A stretch of DNA of 64,000 nucleotides from JANSWP01 sp041941305 (GTDB lineage: Bacteria; Bacteroidota; Bacteroidia; Chitinophagales; Saprospiraceae): NCBI GenBank assembly GCA_041941305.1, contig JBGTQJ010000018.1:93432-157431 (forward strand), written 5' to 3'. Shown piece after piece: positions 36,775-45,088 of the stretch (the stretch's first letter is position 1; each line of letters starts with the position of its first letter). The position numbers and the translations under genes were made by a program. The notes under the pieces were generated by a model. The model was not told the origin of the DNA. It ran no database searches and saw only the letters and a program-made list of their open reading frames with translations.

Positions 36775-37860
36775 ATGAACTTTGAAATTTCTGTTACCAA
36801 AACCTCCAACTCCAGACTCTCCAACCTCGATTTTGACAACATTCCTTTCGGAAAGACTTTCTCCGACCACATGTTTGTAGCAGACTATTATGACGGGCAA
36901 TGGCAGGATTTCAGAATTGAACCTTTTGGCTACTTTCAAATGCATCCTGCATCTATGGTGCTTCATTATGGGCAGGCTATTTTTGAAGGAATGAAAGCCT
37001 CCAAAAGTGTAGATGGCCATGCACTCCTATTAAGACCTGAACAGCATGCCAAACGAATCAACTATTCTGCTCACCGAATGTGTATGCCTTCCTTCCCTGA
37101 AGAAGTTTTTGTAGAAGCCCTTCACCAACTTGTTGGTTTGGATGCTGCCTGGATTCCTCCCAAAGAGGGTAGTGCACTGTACCTTCGTCCTTTTATGTTC
37201 GCTAATGATGAATTTATCGGTGTTAAGCCTTCACAAAAATACAAGTTTATCATTTTTACCGGACCAGTTGGTCCTTATTTCCCCAAGCCGGTTCGTCTTC
37301 TTGCCGAAACCAAATATATACGAGCAGCAGATGGGGGTACAGGTGATGCCAAAGCAGCAGGAAACTATGCTGGTTCTTTGTACCCAGCCCAACTAGCACT
37401 CGAAAAAGGATTTGATCAGGTTTTATGGTTAGATGCGGTTGATTTTAAATATATCCAGGAAGCTGGAACCATGAATTTGTTTTTCGTTATTGATGGCACC
37501 GTCATCACTCCAGATTTGAGTGGTACCATTCTACCGGGTATTACCAGAGATAGTTTCTTACATATTTTAAAATCAAAGGGAATACCTACAGAAGAAAGAC
37601 CCATTAGTATTGATGAAGTGATAGCAGCCCATCAAAATGGAACCTTGCAAGAATGTTTTGGCTCTGGAACAGCTGCTGTAGTCGCTCATGTAGATGAAAT
37701 CCAATACAAAGACACTTTGATAAAATTACCTCCGGTAGCAGATCGCCACATTGGAAATATGCTGAAAGAAACGATTGATGGATTGCGTGCAGGTACCTGG
37801 GAAGATACATTCAACTGGATTGTACCTGTGAAGGCTGTAGAAACAGCAGTGGCGGTATAG
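36775..37860 (+). CDS. ilvE: Branched-chain amino acid aminotransferase (class IV, PLP)
   Basis: Transfers amino groups between branched-chain amino acids and 2-oxoglutarate, the last step of Val/Leu/Ile synthesis. The 361 residues fit the larger BCAT2-type group. PLP-binding Lys193 is in GDAKAAGNYAGS. Other family marks are the N-terminal GKTFSDHMFVADY, LHYGQAIFEGMKA, RINYSAHRMCMP, EAGTMNLFFV and the phosphate-binding GSGTAAVV. The ATG lies behind a TAnnTTTG box. A terminator follows at 37881. Confidence 0.95.
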   Translation: MNFEISVTKTSNSRLSNLDFDNIPFGKTFSDHMFVADYYDGQWQDFRIEPFGYFQMHPASMVLHYGQAIFEGMKASKSVDGHALLLRPEQHAKRINYSAHRMCMPSFPEEVFVEALHQLVGLDAAWIPPKEGSALYLRPFMFANDEFIGVKPSQKYKFIIFTGPVGPYFPKPVRLLAETKYIRAADGGTGDAKAAGNYAGSLYPAQLALEKGFDQVLWLDAVDFKYIQEAGTMNLFFVIDGTVITPDLSGTILPGITRDSFLHILKSKGIPTEERPISIDEVIAAHQNGTLQECFGSGTAAVVAHVDEIQYKDTLIKLPPVADRHIGNMLKETIDGLRAGTWEDTFNWIVPVKAVETAVAV

Positions 37861-37880
37861 GCTTCTAAAATTTGAGATTG

Positions 37881-37911
37881 AAAAGCCATTTCGAAATTCG
37901 GAATGGCTTTT
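37881..37911 (+). terminator. Intrinsic terminator of ilvE
   Basis: AAAAGCCATT (37881-37890) and AATGGCTTTT (37902-37911) with TTC/G pairs continuing inward, followed by TTTGTTTG. It begins 20 bp after the ilvE stop. Confidence 0.88.
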
Positions 37912-37952
37912 TTGTTTGCGGGTTGTAGAGCATTCATGCTTTGCTACCGGTT

Positions 37953-38909
37953 TTAATAATCCGGTACTTCTTCGATAACCACATAATTTCTGGGCATGGG
38001 CAATTTATAATCATTTGAAACATAATCCTGAAGAGAAGCTTCGAAGGTGAAGTAGAAGTCTTTTTCAGTGATGTTAGCGTTTTTAAACTTTTCTTGCCAT
38101 TGAGCATAGGTTGTATGGTAATTTTCTAGCATGGCTTCCAGAGTTAATTCATTGTACCAAAATTGGATTTCCTTATTTGAAATGACTTCTTTTGAGCCAA
38201 TAAAAATCTTTTCGAGGGGACAATCCATCCCACGTATTTTTAGAAGGAACTTAAAAAGTTGGGATAGGGGAATGCTTTGTTCAATATTGAAAACCAAGAC
38301 CTTGTCTTTACACAATGTTCGTTCAATGTATTTATCAATAAATTCAAAAGATTCTGTAACACGCCGATTGTGCAAAACCCAGATTTGAAAGTCATCTGAT
38401 TGGTTTTTCAGCTTTGTTTTTTCTTTTCCCCAATAGACTGTTCTTTTTCCCGCAACTGAACGATAGTTGACCATGCTGTCTGTTGCTGCTGTTGTAGGCA
38501 AATTCAAGTGAATTTTGGAGGTAGCAAAAAAATCCAATTCCTGGTCCATAGCATCTTTGGTGGCTCTTAAGCCAATTTGCTTCCCATTTCGGCTGTATAA
38601 AAATAAAGTATCGCGCTTTACATCAAATTGAATGGTATCATTGTCGCCATACAAAACGCCCAAAATTTCTTTTCGGTCGTAGTCAATTTTTCCTCGTCTC
38701 TCAAAACCAGGTTTGTTGCTAAACCAGGTGACAGTAGAGTCTTGTATATCTATTGAAAAATAAGAGCTTGGAGCACTATTGAAGAAGATGACCAATTCTC
38801 TTTCAGTCCAGACGTGCCAATGACCATCGAGGTTGGATAATTTATCTTGGGTACTTACACAACTAAGGAGCGTGATGATAATCCCTACACTATAGAGGAG
38901 TTTTTGCAT
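37953..38909 (-). CDS. Hypothetical lipoprotein
   Basis: 318 residues with a lipoprotein signal (YSVGIIITLLSCVS). The first ~130 residues read like a beta-barrel lipocalin-type fold (LDGHWHVWTERELVIFF, DTIQFDVKRDTLFLYSR), the calycin-like plan 'nucleation of GxW' being suggestive. The rest is mixed alpha/beta (RTVYWGKEKTKLKN, SLQDYVSNDYKLPMP) and resembles the fold of ExbD-like or biopolymer-fragment lipoproteins only loosely. I do not recognise a family. It is divergent from the small lipoprotein gene at 38997. Confidence 0.7.
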   Translation of the reverse strand: MQKLLYSVGIIITLLSCVSTQDKLSNLDGHWHVWTERELVIFFNSAPSSYFSIDIQDSTVTWFSNKPGFERRGKIDYDRKEILGVLYGDNDTIQFDVKRDTLFLYSRNGKQIGLRATKDAMDQELDFFATSKIHLNLPTTAATDSMVNYRSVAGKRTVYWGKEKTKLKNQSDDFQIWVLHNRRVTESFEFIDKYIERTLCKDKVLVFNIEQSIPLSQLFKFLLKIRGMDCPLEKIFIGSKEVISNKEIQFWYNELTLEAMLENYHTTYAQWQEKFKNANITEKDFYFTFEASLQDYVSNDYKLPMPRNYVVIEEVPDY

Positions 38910-38965
38910 AAAAGGAGTCTTAAGTAGTCTTGGAAAAAGTCAAAAAATGTAGCCCCAAAATAAAG

Positions 38966-38973
38966 TAAATTTG
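38966..38973 (+). promoter_or_regulatory. Putative -7 promoter box
   Basis: TAAATTTG fits TAnnTTTG and ends 23 bp before the ATG at 38997, in the 87-bp gap between divergent genes. The -33 element is not clear. Confidence 0.4.
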
Positions 38974-38996
38974 TGTGTAGAAAAAGAAGCCCTGTT

Positions 38997-39317
38997 ATGA
39001 AAAGAATTTCAACTTATTTAATCTTCCTCAGCTTTTTTCTGATTGCTTGTCCACAACAATCTGAAATTGAAAGGCTAGGTAAACACTACCAAAAGCAGAA
39101 CGATTTTTACAGCCTCAATAGAGTGGTAGAATTAATGCCAATGGATGCCGATACTGCCTATGTAAGAGCCATTTTGGGTGAGCCCATCGATATGGGCTTT
39201 GATTTTAGGTACTTAATAGATTCAACTGGACAGAATGGATGTGTGATGGGTGCAGTTTTTCACATCAATGAAGCTGGCAAGATTGATCAGAAGTGGTTGG
39301 ATGAGATTTGTGAGTAA
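38997..39317 (+). CDS. Small hypothetical lipoprotein
   Basis: 106 residues from ATG 38997 (an earlier in-frame start at 38973 overlaps the promoter box and would spoil the signal peptide). The signal ends FFLIACPQQ, so Cys is the likely lipidation site. The mature part is short and acidic, with LGKHYQKQNDFYSLNRVVEL and LGEPIDMGFDFRYLIDS, looking like a small regulatory or SmpA/OmlA-type 'structure-sensing' domain (VRAILGEPIDMG is the usual hairpin of that fold). Family assignment is tentative. It is followed at once by a giant palindrome. Confidence 0.65.
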   Translation: MKRISTYLIFLSFFLIACPQQSEIERLGKHYQKQNDFYSLNRVVELMPMDADTAYVRAILGEPIDMGFDFRYLIDSTGQNGCVMGAVFHINEAGKIDQKWLDEICE

Positions 39318-39327
39318 GAAGAGATTT

Positions 39328-39384
39328 TAATAATTACAGCGTGCTGAACATCGCTGAGCGATGTTCAGCACGCTGTAATTATTA
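39328..39384. terminator. 57-nt near-perfect palindrome (28-bp arms, 1-nt spacer)
   Basis: The arm 39328-39355 is the exact reverse complement of 39357-39384, with a single G between. The stem is GC-rich in the middle (CAGCGTGCTGAACATCGCT) and AT-rich at the ends. It begins 10 bp past the lipoprotein stop and overlaps the stop of the minus-strand ORF at 39382, so it could serve as a bidirectional terminator or be a cruciform site. Confidence 0.8.
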
Positions 39385-39606
39385 ATTTGAATGACGTGGA
39401 AGCTTGAAAAGTAATACACCAGCCATAATCTCCCATATTGCAAAAACTGAAAAGCCCCCAATAAAAAGGAAACTCAGCCCTGGAACATGTTTAAAAGCTG
39501 GAATAAAACTCAAACTTCCCGTTGCAGCTAATAATATGACAGGCACGAAAACAACAATTTTAAGATTGAAAAAAATTACCGAACTTGATGGACTATTGGT
39601 CAGCAT
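39382..39606 (-). CDS. Possible small two-helix membrane protein or its remnant
   Basis: 74 codons with two hydrophobic stretches (NLKIVVFVPVILLAATGSL, LSFLFIGGFSVFAIWEIM). The membrane-like composition and its stop coinciding with the palindrome suggest it is real. A frame on the other strand (39404-39775) overlaps it and one of the two must be spurious. The N-terminus may be truncated; no family recognised. Confidence 0.35.
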   Translation of the reverse strand: MLTNSPSSSVIFFNLKIVVFVPVILLAATGSLSFIPAFKHVPGLSFLFIGGFSVFAIWEIMAGVLLFKLPRHSN

Positions 39607-39686
39607 TCTAAATATGAAATTGAACCGAATCCTCCTATTAATTTTTGTTATTGCTGGAATGATACGGCCTGTGATTTTCAGAATAA

Positions 39687-39818
39687 TTAGATGCTATCCA
39701 CAAAATTCATCCTTGGTTCAAGGGAAGATTGAAGTTAGAATTGATGCCTCCTCAAAACACAGATTTGGTCATTAGTGCACAGAAGACAAAACAATTTAAA
39801 GAATGGTTGGATAGGTGA
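39687..39818 (+). pseudogene. C-terminal remnant of a LytTR-type response regulator
   Basis: One frame reads LDAIHKIHPWFKGRLKLEL, then DLVISAQKTKQFKEWLDR and a stop. 'IHPWF.GRLKL...(V)S....FK.WL' is the typical end of LytTR DNA-binding domains. The frame is closed by TAA just before 39687, and the receiver and the first LytTR strands are missing. It lies ~2.4 kb from an intact LytTR gene on the other strand but is not similar enough to be a copy of its end. Confidence 0.6.
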
Positions 39819-39869
39819 ACCGAGCCTTCAATGTCCATCCTGCTGATATTAATTAACGCTGAAATAATA

Positions 39870-40994
39870 ATGAAAAAAGAAAACTTTGTTAAAACCTTCC
39901 TGGTAGTTATTGTCCTTTCTTCTGGCTTCAGCTATGGGCAAGACCTACAATTCAAAACAAATTCAAGATTTATTCTTGGTCTTGATAAAGAACGCTCCGC
40001 TTCCATTGTGGCAGGTGATATTGACAATGACGGGGATAAAGACATTGTCGTAGTCAATGGAAGGCATTGGCCGGGGCAGAATCGGATATTTGTCAATAAT
40101 GGTCGAGGGATTTTTTCCATATCCAGACATTTGGGGACGAATAGCGAAACGAGTTATGCTGCTGAAGTGGCAGATTTTGATGCTGATGGAGATTTAGATG
40201 TCGCTGTGGGAAATGACAATGCCCCAAATCGGATAATGCTTAATGATGGAGATGGTTATTATATCAATGGTCCTTATTTTGGAAATATGAATGCTCCAAC
40301 CAGAAATATTACACTGGCAGATATTGATAAGGATCATGATATTGACATTTTAATAACCAATAGAGGCAGTGAAAATGAATTGTGCCTAAATGATGGAACG
40401 GGGCGGTTCCCTATTTGTCAGGGATTTGGAACCAAGGATGATTCAACTATAGATGTAGAGGTTGCAGATATGGACGGAGATGGTGATTTTGATTTGATAG
40501 TGGCCAATAGAGATGGACAACAAAACTTCATTTATCTAAATGGAGGTAATTTAGATTTTTCAAAAAAAGTCCCAATTGGTGGTGGTACTGATGATACAAG
40601 ATCTGTGGCGGTGACAGATATCAATGGGGATGGATTTTTGGATGTTATTACTGCAAATATTGGTGCTCCAAACGCCATTTACTTTGGAGATGAAGCATTA
40701 AAATTTTCAGAAAGTGTTGAATTTGATACAAGCCACTCAAGAACCTTTGCTTTGTCAATTGGCGATTTGGATTTGGATGGGGATGAAGATATTGTAATCG
40801 GCAATTCAGGCAGACCAAATATGGTTTTCCTGAATAAATTGGGAGGCCAGGTTTGGGATCCATTGCAACTTAGTGAAAACAACTATTATACATACGATAT
40901 CATTATTTCAGATTTAAATAGGGATGGAAGGTTAGACATTATCGAAAGCAATTCGGATGAACAAAACATCTACTATTTCAACCTAAAGCAGTAA
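39870..40994 (+). CDS. Secreted FG-GAP/VCBS-repeat propeller protein
   Basis: 374 residues from ATG 39870, which gives a good signal peptide (FLVVIVLSSGFSYGQ); an in-frame start at 39831 is less likely. Seven FG-GAP-type repeats carry DxDxDGxxD calcium loops (DIDNDGDKDIVV, DFDADGDLDVAV, DIDKDHDIDILI, DMDGDGDFDLIV, DINGDGFLDVIT, DLDLDGDEDIVI, DLNRDGRLDIIE). This gives a complete seven-bladed integrin-alpha-like propeller with no extra domain. No T9SS sorting tail is present, so it may be periplasmic or exported another way. It converges with the T9SS cargo gene 10 bp away. Confidence 0.88.
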   Translation: MKKENFVKTFLVVIVLSSGFSYGQDLQFKTNSRFILGLDKERSASIVAGDIDNDGDKDIVVVNGRHWPGQNRIFVNNGRGIFSISRHLGTNSETSYAAEVADFDADGDLDVAVGNDNAPNRIMLNDGDGYYINGPYFGNMNAPTRNITLADIDKDHDIDILITNRGSENELCLNDGTGRFPICQGFGTKDDSTIDVEVADMDGDGDFDLIVANRDGQQNFIYLNGGNLDFSKKVPIGGGTDDTRSVAVTDINGDGFLDVITANIGAPNAIYFGDEALKFSESVEFDTSHSRTFALSIGDLDLDGDEDIVIGNSGRPNMVFLNKLGGQVWDPLQLSENNYYTYDIIISDLNRDGRLDIIESNSDEQNIYYFNLKQ

Positions 40995-41004
40995 CCATCT
41001 TTCT

Positions 41005-42009
41005 TTATTTTTTGTACACTAACAAACGCTTGGTAAACTTTTCATTCCCTGATTCAAACAGCAAAAAATAAATTCCTGAGGTCGTGATTTCAGATAAGGA
41101 AATAGACAATTTATTGTACCCGCTGTTTTTGGGATGATGAACTTGGGTGCTTTGTATTTTGCCGGATGCATCCAGAATACTTACCTGAATAGCTGATTCC
41201 GTTGCGTTTAATTCGATGTATGTGATGTTTTGTGCTGGATTGGGTGCAATTTTTCCTAGATAAAATAAGTCGCTGTTCTTAAGCAATGCCGAGACAGTAT
41301 AGGTGTCTTCATAACTGCCATCAAAATCGTATTGGCGAAGGATGTAATAATAGATTCGATTGGGTAAGATATCATAGTCTTCATATTGGTAAGCAAGTTT
41401 TTGGAAGGAGTTTCCAGCCCCATTTTCTATGCCAATGGAATGAAAGTCAACGCCATTGGTGCTTCGATATATTTCAAAATAATCATTATTAACCTCCATG
41501 TTGGTTCCCCATTCTATTTGAATGGAATTTTCAGATGTAGGATGGGCATGGAAAAAGGTGATTTCAACGGGAAGTGCAGTGAGTTGAGTGACTGAAAGTG
41601 TATGATTGGTGGCATTGTGCATACAGGAACCATCATCAACGAGCACATTCAGTTGTCCTGTGAATCCAGCAGTTAAATCTATTTCTTCATGTTGGGTTCC
41701 CATACCACATTCGTTCATATTACTCCAATCTTGCACACTTCCGTCAGAATCTTTCCTAAGCGTGATATAGGTATCATTTGCATGAGGAGAACTACAAGTA
41801 GAGAATCGATAATCAACGCCAGCATTTACATTAACATAAGAATACTCTCCTGCCCAAATACAGCAATTGGTTTGGGTATTTCCTTGACCTGTGGGTGTAA
41901 GATCGTTGCCGCTGGGTGAAAGGGTGTTGTCATTTGGACATTGGGCGTAGGAATGGAGATTGAATGCAAAAAGACAAAGTATGAAGATGGGTATATGTAG
42001 TTTTTTCAT
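41005..42009 (-). CDS. Secreted protein with T9SS type A sorting domain
   Basis: 334 residues: signal peptide (FILCLFAFNLHSYAQ), a Cys-containing beta domain at ~22-150 (TNCCIWAGEYSYVNVNAG, DTYITLRKDSDGSVQDWS), a fibronectin-like segment (~155-250, IQIEWGTNMEVNNDYFEIYR) and a type A CTD (~258-334, IAPNPAQNITYIELN, ITTSGIYFLLFES, KRLLVYKK). The N-terminal domain resembles the 'GEYxxVxVxxGxxYxF' module of many Bacteroidota exoproteins, thought to bind carbohydrate or other ligands; the function here is unknown. Its conserved EYRYFEIYRS-type linker before the CTD is typical of cargo proteins. Confidence 0.88.
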   Translation of the reverse strand: MKKLHIPIFILCLFAFNLHSYAQCPNDNTLSPSGNDLTPTGQGNTQTNCCIWAGEYSYVNVNAGVDYRFSTCSSPHANDTYITLRKDSDGSVQDWSNMNECGMGTQHEEIDLTAGFTGQLNVLVDDGSCMHNATNHTLSVTQLTALPVEITFFHAHPTSENSIQIEWGTNMEVNNDYFEIYRSTNGVDFHSIGIENGAGNSFQKLAYQYEDYDILPNRIYYYILRQYDFDGSYEDTYTVSALLKNSDLFYLGKIAPNPAQNITYIELNATESAIQVSILDASGKIQSTQVHHPKNSGYNKLSISLSEITTSGIYFLLFESGNEKFTKRLLVYKK

Positions 42010-42016
42010 GATAGAC

Positions 42017-42105
42017 TTTTTTCAGTGTGCAGTATGCAGTGTGCAGATTTTAGTTGGTAGTGGCAGTGCGGGTAGTTTGACAGCCTACTGCCAACTGAAG
42101 ACTGC
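42017..42105. repeat. Low-complexity CAGTGTGCAG / CTGCCAACTG tract
   Basis: CAGTGTGCAGTATGCAGTGTGCAG (starting near 42020, three 7-9 base units) is followed by two CTGCCAACTG units near 42086-42110. It is a variant of the intergenic microsatellites elsewhere in the window, just upstream of the cargo gene start. Confidence 0.6.
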
Positions 42106-42205
42106 CAACTGGAATCTGAAAGATATAACCTAATCCATATCGAATATGGGCAAATTGATAAGTGTAAGAAGGAGATTGATAGGTGTAATGGATTTGGAAA
42201 GAGTA

Positions 42206-42952
42206 CTACAATTCCGAAAGATTTTTAAGGAGCTCCTCTCGTCTTCGGAATGAAACCGGCAAGCTTTGTTGATTGGTTAAAAAGACCTTGCCGCCGCCAC
42301 TTTTTTCGTACCGAACAATTTGGTCTAAATTGACTAAATGGGAATGGTGAATGCGCAAAAAACCATGTGATTCCAGCAGTTTTTGATATTCTTTTAGGTT
42401 CTTGGAAACCAAAATGGAAGTATCATTGGACAGATGAAAAGTGGTATAACTACCAGCTGCTTCACAACTTATTATTTCAGAAATTTTCAAAACGTGGAGG
42501 GTGTCAGATTCTTTTACGATTAATTTTTGGGAGGACTTTGATGAAGCATCTAAATTGTGGGATAGTGTCGCTAATTGCATTTCAAATGCTGCATTTTTCA
42601 TCTGCTTTTTGGCTTTAGCTACTGCCTGAACCATATCTTCGGGATCAACGGGCTTTAATAAATAATCGATTGCACTAAATCGAAAAGCTTCAACGGCATA
42701 CTTGTCATAAGCGGTTACAAAAATGACCTGAAAATTTCTTTTTGGCAGCAATTTTAGCAAATCTATCCCCGTGCCATCGTCCATCTCCACATCTAAAAAA
42801 ATTAAATCAGGATTGGTTTGTTGGATAAGCTTGAAACCGGATGCTACCCCTTCTGCTTCTCCGAGCAAATCTATTTCTGGGCAAAAAGTTTCTAAAAGGG
42901 TTTTTAGTCCCAGCCTGATTTGGGATTCATTTTCAATAATGATGGTTTTCAT
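42206..42952 (-). CDS. LytTR-family response regulator
   Basis: 248 residues. Receiver domain 1-~120 with phospho-acceptor Asp54 in LIFLDVEMDDGTG and the switch Lys in YLLKPVDP. LytTR DNA-binding domain ~140-248 with SCEAAGSYTTFHLSN, FLRIHHSHLVNLDQI and SLPVSFRRREELL. It is the partner of the LytS-type kinase encoded 86 bp upstream on the same strand. LytTR regulators bind imperfect direct repeats in target promoters; targets here are unknown. Confidence 0.95.
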   Translation of the reverse strand: MKTIIIENESQIRLGLKTLLETFCPEIDLLGEAEGVASGFKLIQQTNPDLIFLDVEMDDGTGIDLLKLLPKRNFQVIFVTAYDKYAVEAFRFSAIDYLLKPVDPEDMVQAVAKAKKQMKNAAFEMQLATLSHNLDASSKSSQKLIVKESDTLHVLKISEIISCEAAGSYTTFHLSNDTSILVSKNLKEYQKLLESHGFLRIHHSHLVNLDQIVRYEKSGGGKVFLTNQQSLPVSFRRREELLKNLSEL

Positions 42953-42987
42953 AGAGAAGTTTTATGGTACTTGCGTTTATATAAAAT

Positions 42988-43039
42988 ATATGAAGGGTGG
43001 AAATTGGCAGCTTCAGTCGCCAATTTCTACCCTTCATAT
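42988..43039 (-). promoter_or_regulatory. 20-bp hairpin at the kinase-regulator junction
   Basis: ATATGAAGGGTGGAAATTGG (42988-43007) pairs with 43020-43039 with one mismatch and a 12-nt loop. The right arm touches the kinase stop codon. On the minus strand it is followed by ATTTTATATAAA rather than a clean T run. It may partly terminate or protect the kinase mRNA, adjusting the kinase:regulator ratio. Confidence 0.6.
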
Positions 43040-44985
43040 TAAACAAATACCACTGGCAAATCAATTAACACTTTCGTTCCAATTGTCCTTTCTGCTGCAT
43101 CCTTCCAATCTTCGATGGTCATTTGGAGTGGGTTTTTTCGATTTTGATTCAGTAAAAATAGGCGATCCCGAATGATTTGGGTGGCGCGAGACCTATGTCC
43201 ATTTTTTGATTTTTTTAGTGATAAGGCTGAGCTTAAACCAATTCCATTATCCCGAACAGAAAACTCAATTTCCTGATTTGATTTTTTCTGGAAATCAATC
43301 CACAATTTTCCCATTTCCTCCTGATTTGCCAAACCATGTTCCAAAGCATTTTCAATAAAAGGCTGGGCAAACATAGGAGGGATGGAGTATTTTTCAGTCA
43401 GTTCCTCATCACAATTGATTTCGTACTCGAAACCTTTGTTAAAACGTATTCTTTGCAATTCAAGGTAGTTATGAAGGGTATCCAATTCTTCCTCAAGTGG
43501 GATGAAACTTTCATGACTATGTTCCAAAACCATGCGCATAAGCTTGGACAATTTGGATAAATACAGAACTGATTTTTTGTTGTCTTTTTCGGTTAAAATC
43601 AAAGTTTGTAAAGAAGCTAGAGAATTGAAGAAGAAGTGGGGATTGAGTTGGGTCAACAATAATCGTCCTTTGATTTCGGCAACTTTTTTCTGCGTTTTGA
43701 GCAGATTTTGATGATAGGTAAAATAAATGAGTGTTCCAATTAAAAGCAAAACCAGCAAGACCACTACAAAGGCTGTTGTGCGTTTCTGAATGGCTTGATC
43801 TTTTACCTCTGAATCCAATTTTAAAGCCAATATTTCCTTTTCCTTTTGCTCCGTTTGAAACTGCTTTTCCAGAAAGTTAATTGCTTCCGTTTTTTCGATA
43901 TTGACAATGGTATCTTCTAATGTTTTAAAGGCTTTATAGTTCTCATAAGCCAATTTGTAATTGTCCAGATTTTCATAAATATCAAAGTATCGCTCAAAAA
44001 TGACCATCCTGTAATAATCTGAACCATACATTTGGGCATATTTCATGGAAGAATCGCAGGGAGGAATAGCTTCCCGAAATCGCTTCAAACCTATCAGGGC
44101 ATCGGCTGTTTTGTAAAAGGCTTCACAACGCACCTGGTATTGATTATAACTGGAACGGTCAAGAATTTCCTGTGTTAACTTCAGTGCCTCTTCAAAATTT
44201 CCTTTGGCATTGTTGATACCTATCTGGACACTCAGGAATCGCAACTCCCTGTCGAGGAAATTGTTTTTGCGTGCAATGTCCAATCCCAAATTGGTGTAAA
44301 AAATACAGCTGTCAAGATAGTGGGGTATTTCATAACTCAATTCTCCAAAGGCACCTGCCAATCCCCCAAGAATGTATGTTTGGTGAAATGGATTGGAGTG
44401 TATTTTCCCAACTTCCCAGGCTTTTTTTCGGTAAACCAAAGCTTGCTCATAATCCTCCTGACGGGCAAACACCGTCCCAATGCTTTGATAGGAATAAGGT
44501 AAGCCAGAAAGGTCGCCTGTTATTTTATAAAACTTTACTGCCTTGAGAAAATAATCCAGGGCTGTTCCATACTCTTTTCTTCGATTGTATACCGCTCCAA
44601 TTTTTCCCAGAGCCACTGCCATATTGAAGGTATCGCTTTCGGATTCATAAATTTGAAGCGCTTTTTTCCCACTTTGTTCAGAGCGGTCGAAATCGTTGAT
44701 TCTTCGGTAATAATCAGAAAGAAAAATATTTGCCTTGGCAACTTTCTCTTTTTGATTCAGTTTCTCTGCCAATTCTAATGCATGTGTGGCGTAATATAAC
44801 AAAGAGTCTAAATCCAGTTTTTCTTTAAAATAGAGTTCTCCCAATAAGAAACTGGTTGCTAAGGCAGTATCCGGTGCTTTGTAAAAAATTTTAGTGAGGC
44901 TGTCAATTTTGGAAGCCTGAAGAGATAAGGGGAGCAAGAGCATCAACAAGACACTCGTAAACAGATTGGTATTCAATTTTTCCAT
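43039..44985 (-). CDS. TPR-domain sensor histidine kinase of the LytS type
   Basis: 648 residues. A signal peptide (SVLLMLLLPLSLQAS), TPR repeats from ~30 to ~370 in the periplasm (KANIFLSDYYRRINDFDRSE, VALGKIGAVYNRRKEYGTAL, LPYSYQSIGTVFARQEDYEQ), one membrane helix (~395-415, AFVVVLLVLLLIGTLIYFTY), a short coiled coil, and a His_kinase domain starting LNPHFFFNSLASLQT (His450). This is followed by an HATPase with PMFAQPFIENALEHG and DNGIGLS. It phosphorylates the neighbouring LytTR regulator. The TPR sensor suggests protein-peptide sensing in the periplasm. Confidence 0.94.
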   Translation of the reverse strand: MEKLNTNLFTSVLLMLLLPLSLQASKIDSLTKIFYKAPDTALATSFLLGELYFKEKLDLDSLLYYATHALELAEKLNQKEKVAKANIFLSDYYRRINDFDRSEQSGKKALQIYESESDTFNMAVALGKIGAVYNRRKEYGTALDYFLKAVKFYKITGDLSGLPYSYQSIGTVFARQEDYEQALVYRKKAWEVGKIHSNPFHQTYILGGLAGAFGELSYEIPHYLDSCIFYTNLGLDIARKNNFLDRELRFLSVQIGINNAKGNFEEALKLTQEILDRSSYNQYQVRCEAFYKTADALIGLKRFREAIPPCDSSMKYAQMYGSDYYRMVIFERYFDIYENLDNYKLAYENYKAFKTLEDTIVNIEKTEAINFLEKQFQTEQKEKEILALKLDSEVKDQAIQKRTTAFVVVLLVLLLIGTLIYFTYHQNLLKTQKKVAEIKGRLLLTQLNPHFFFNSLASLQTLILTEKDNKKSVLYLSKLSKLMRMVLEHSHESFIPLEEELDTLHNYLELQRIRFNKGFEYEINCDEELTEKYSIPPMFAQPFIENALEHGLANQEEMGKLWIDFQKKSNQEIEFSVRDNGIGLSSALSLKKSKNGHRSRATQIIRDRLFLLNQNRKNPLQMTIEDWKDAAERTIGTKVLIDLPVVFV

Positions 44986-45088
44986 ACAGTTATCAATTGG
45001 TTGGACACATTTATTTCGAAATTTTCGAATAACACAAATACCAGGTGCAACTTAGGGTAGGTAACATGAAAATGCTACCCAAATATCT

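Noticed and set aside
39404..39775. 123-codon plus-strand ORF
   Set aside because: It overlaps the minus-strand membrane ORF and the LytTR remnant, which have better support. A hydrophobic segment is present, but no start signal.
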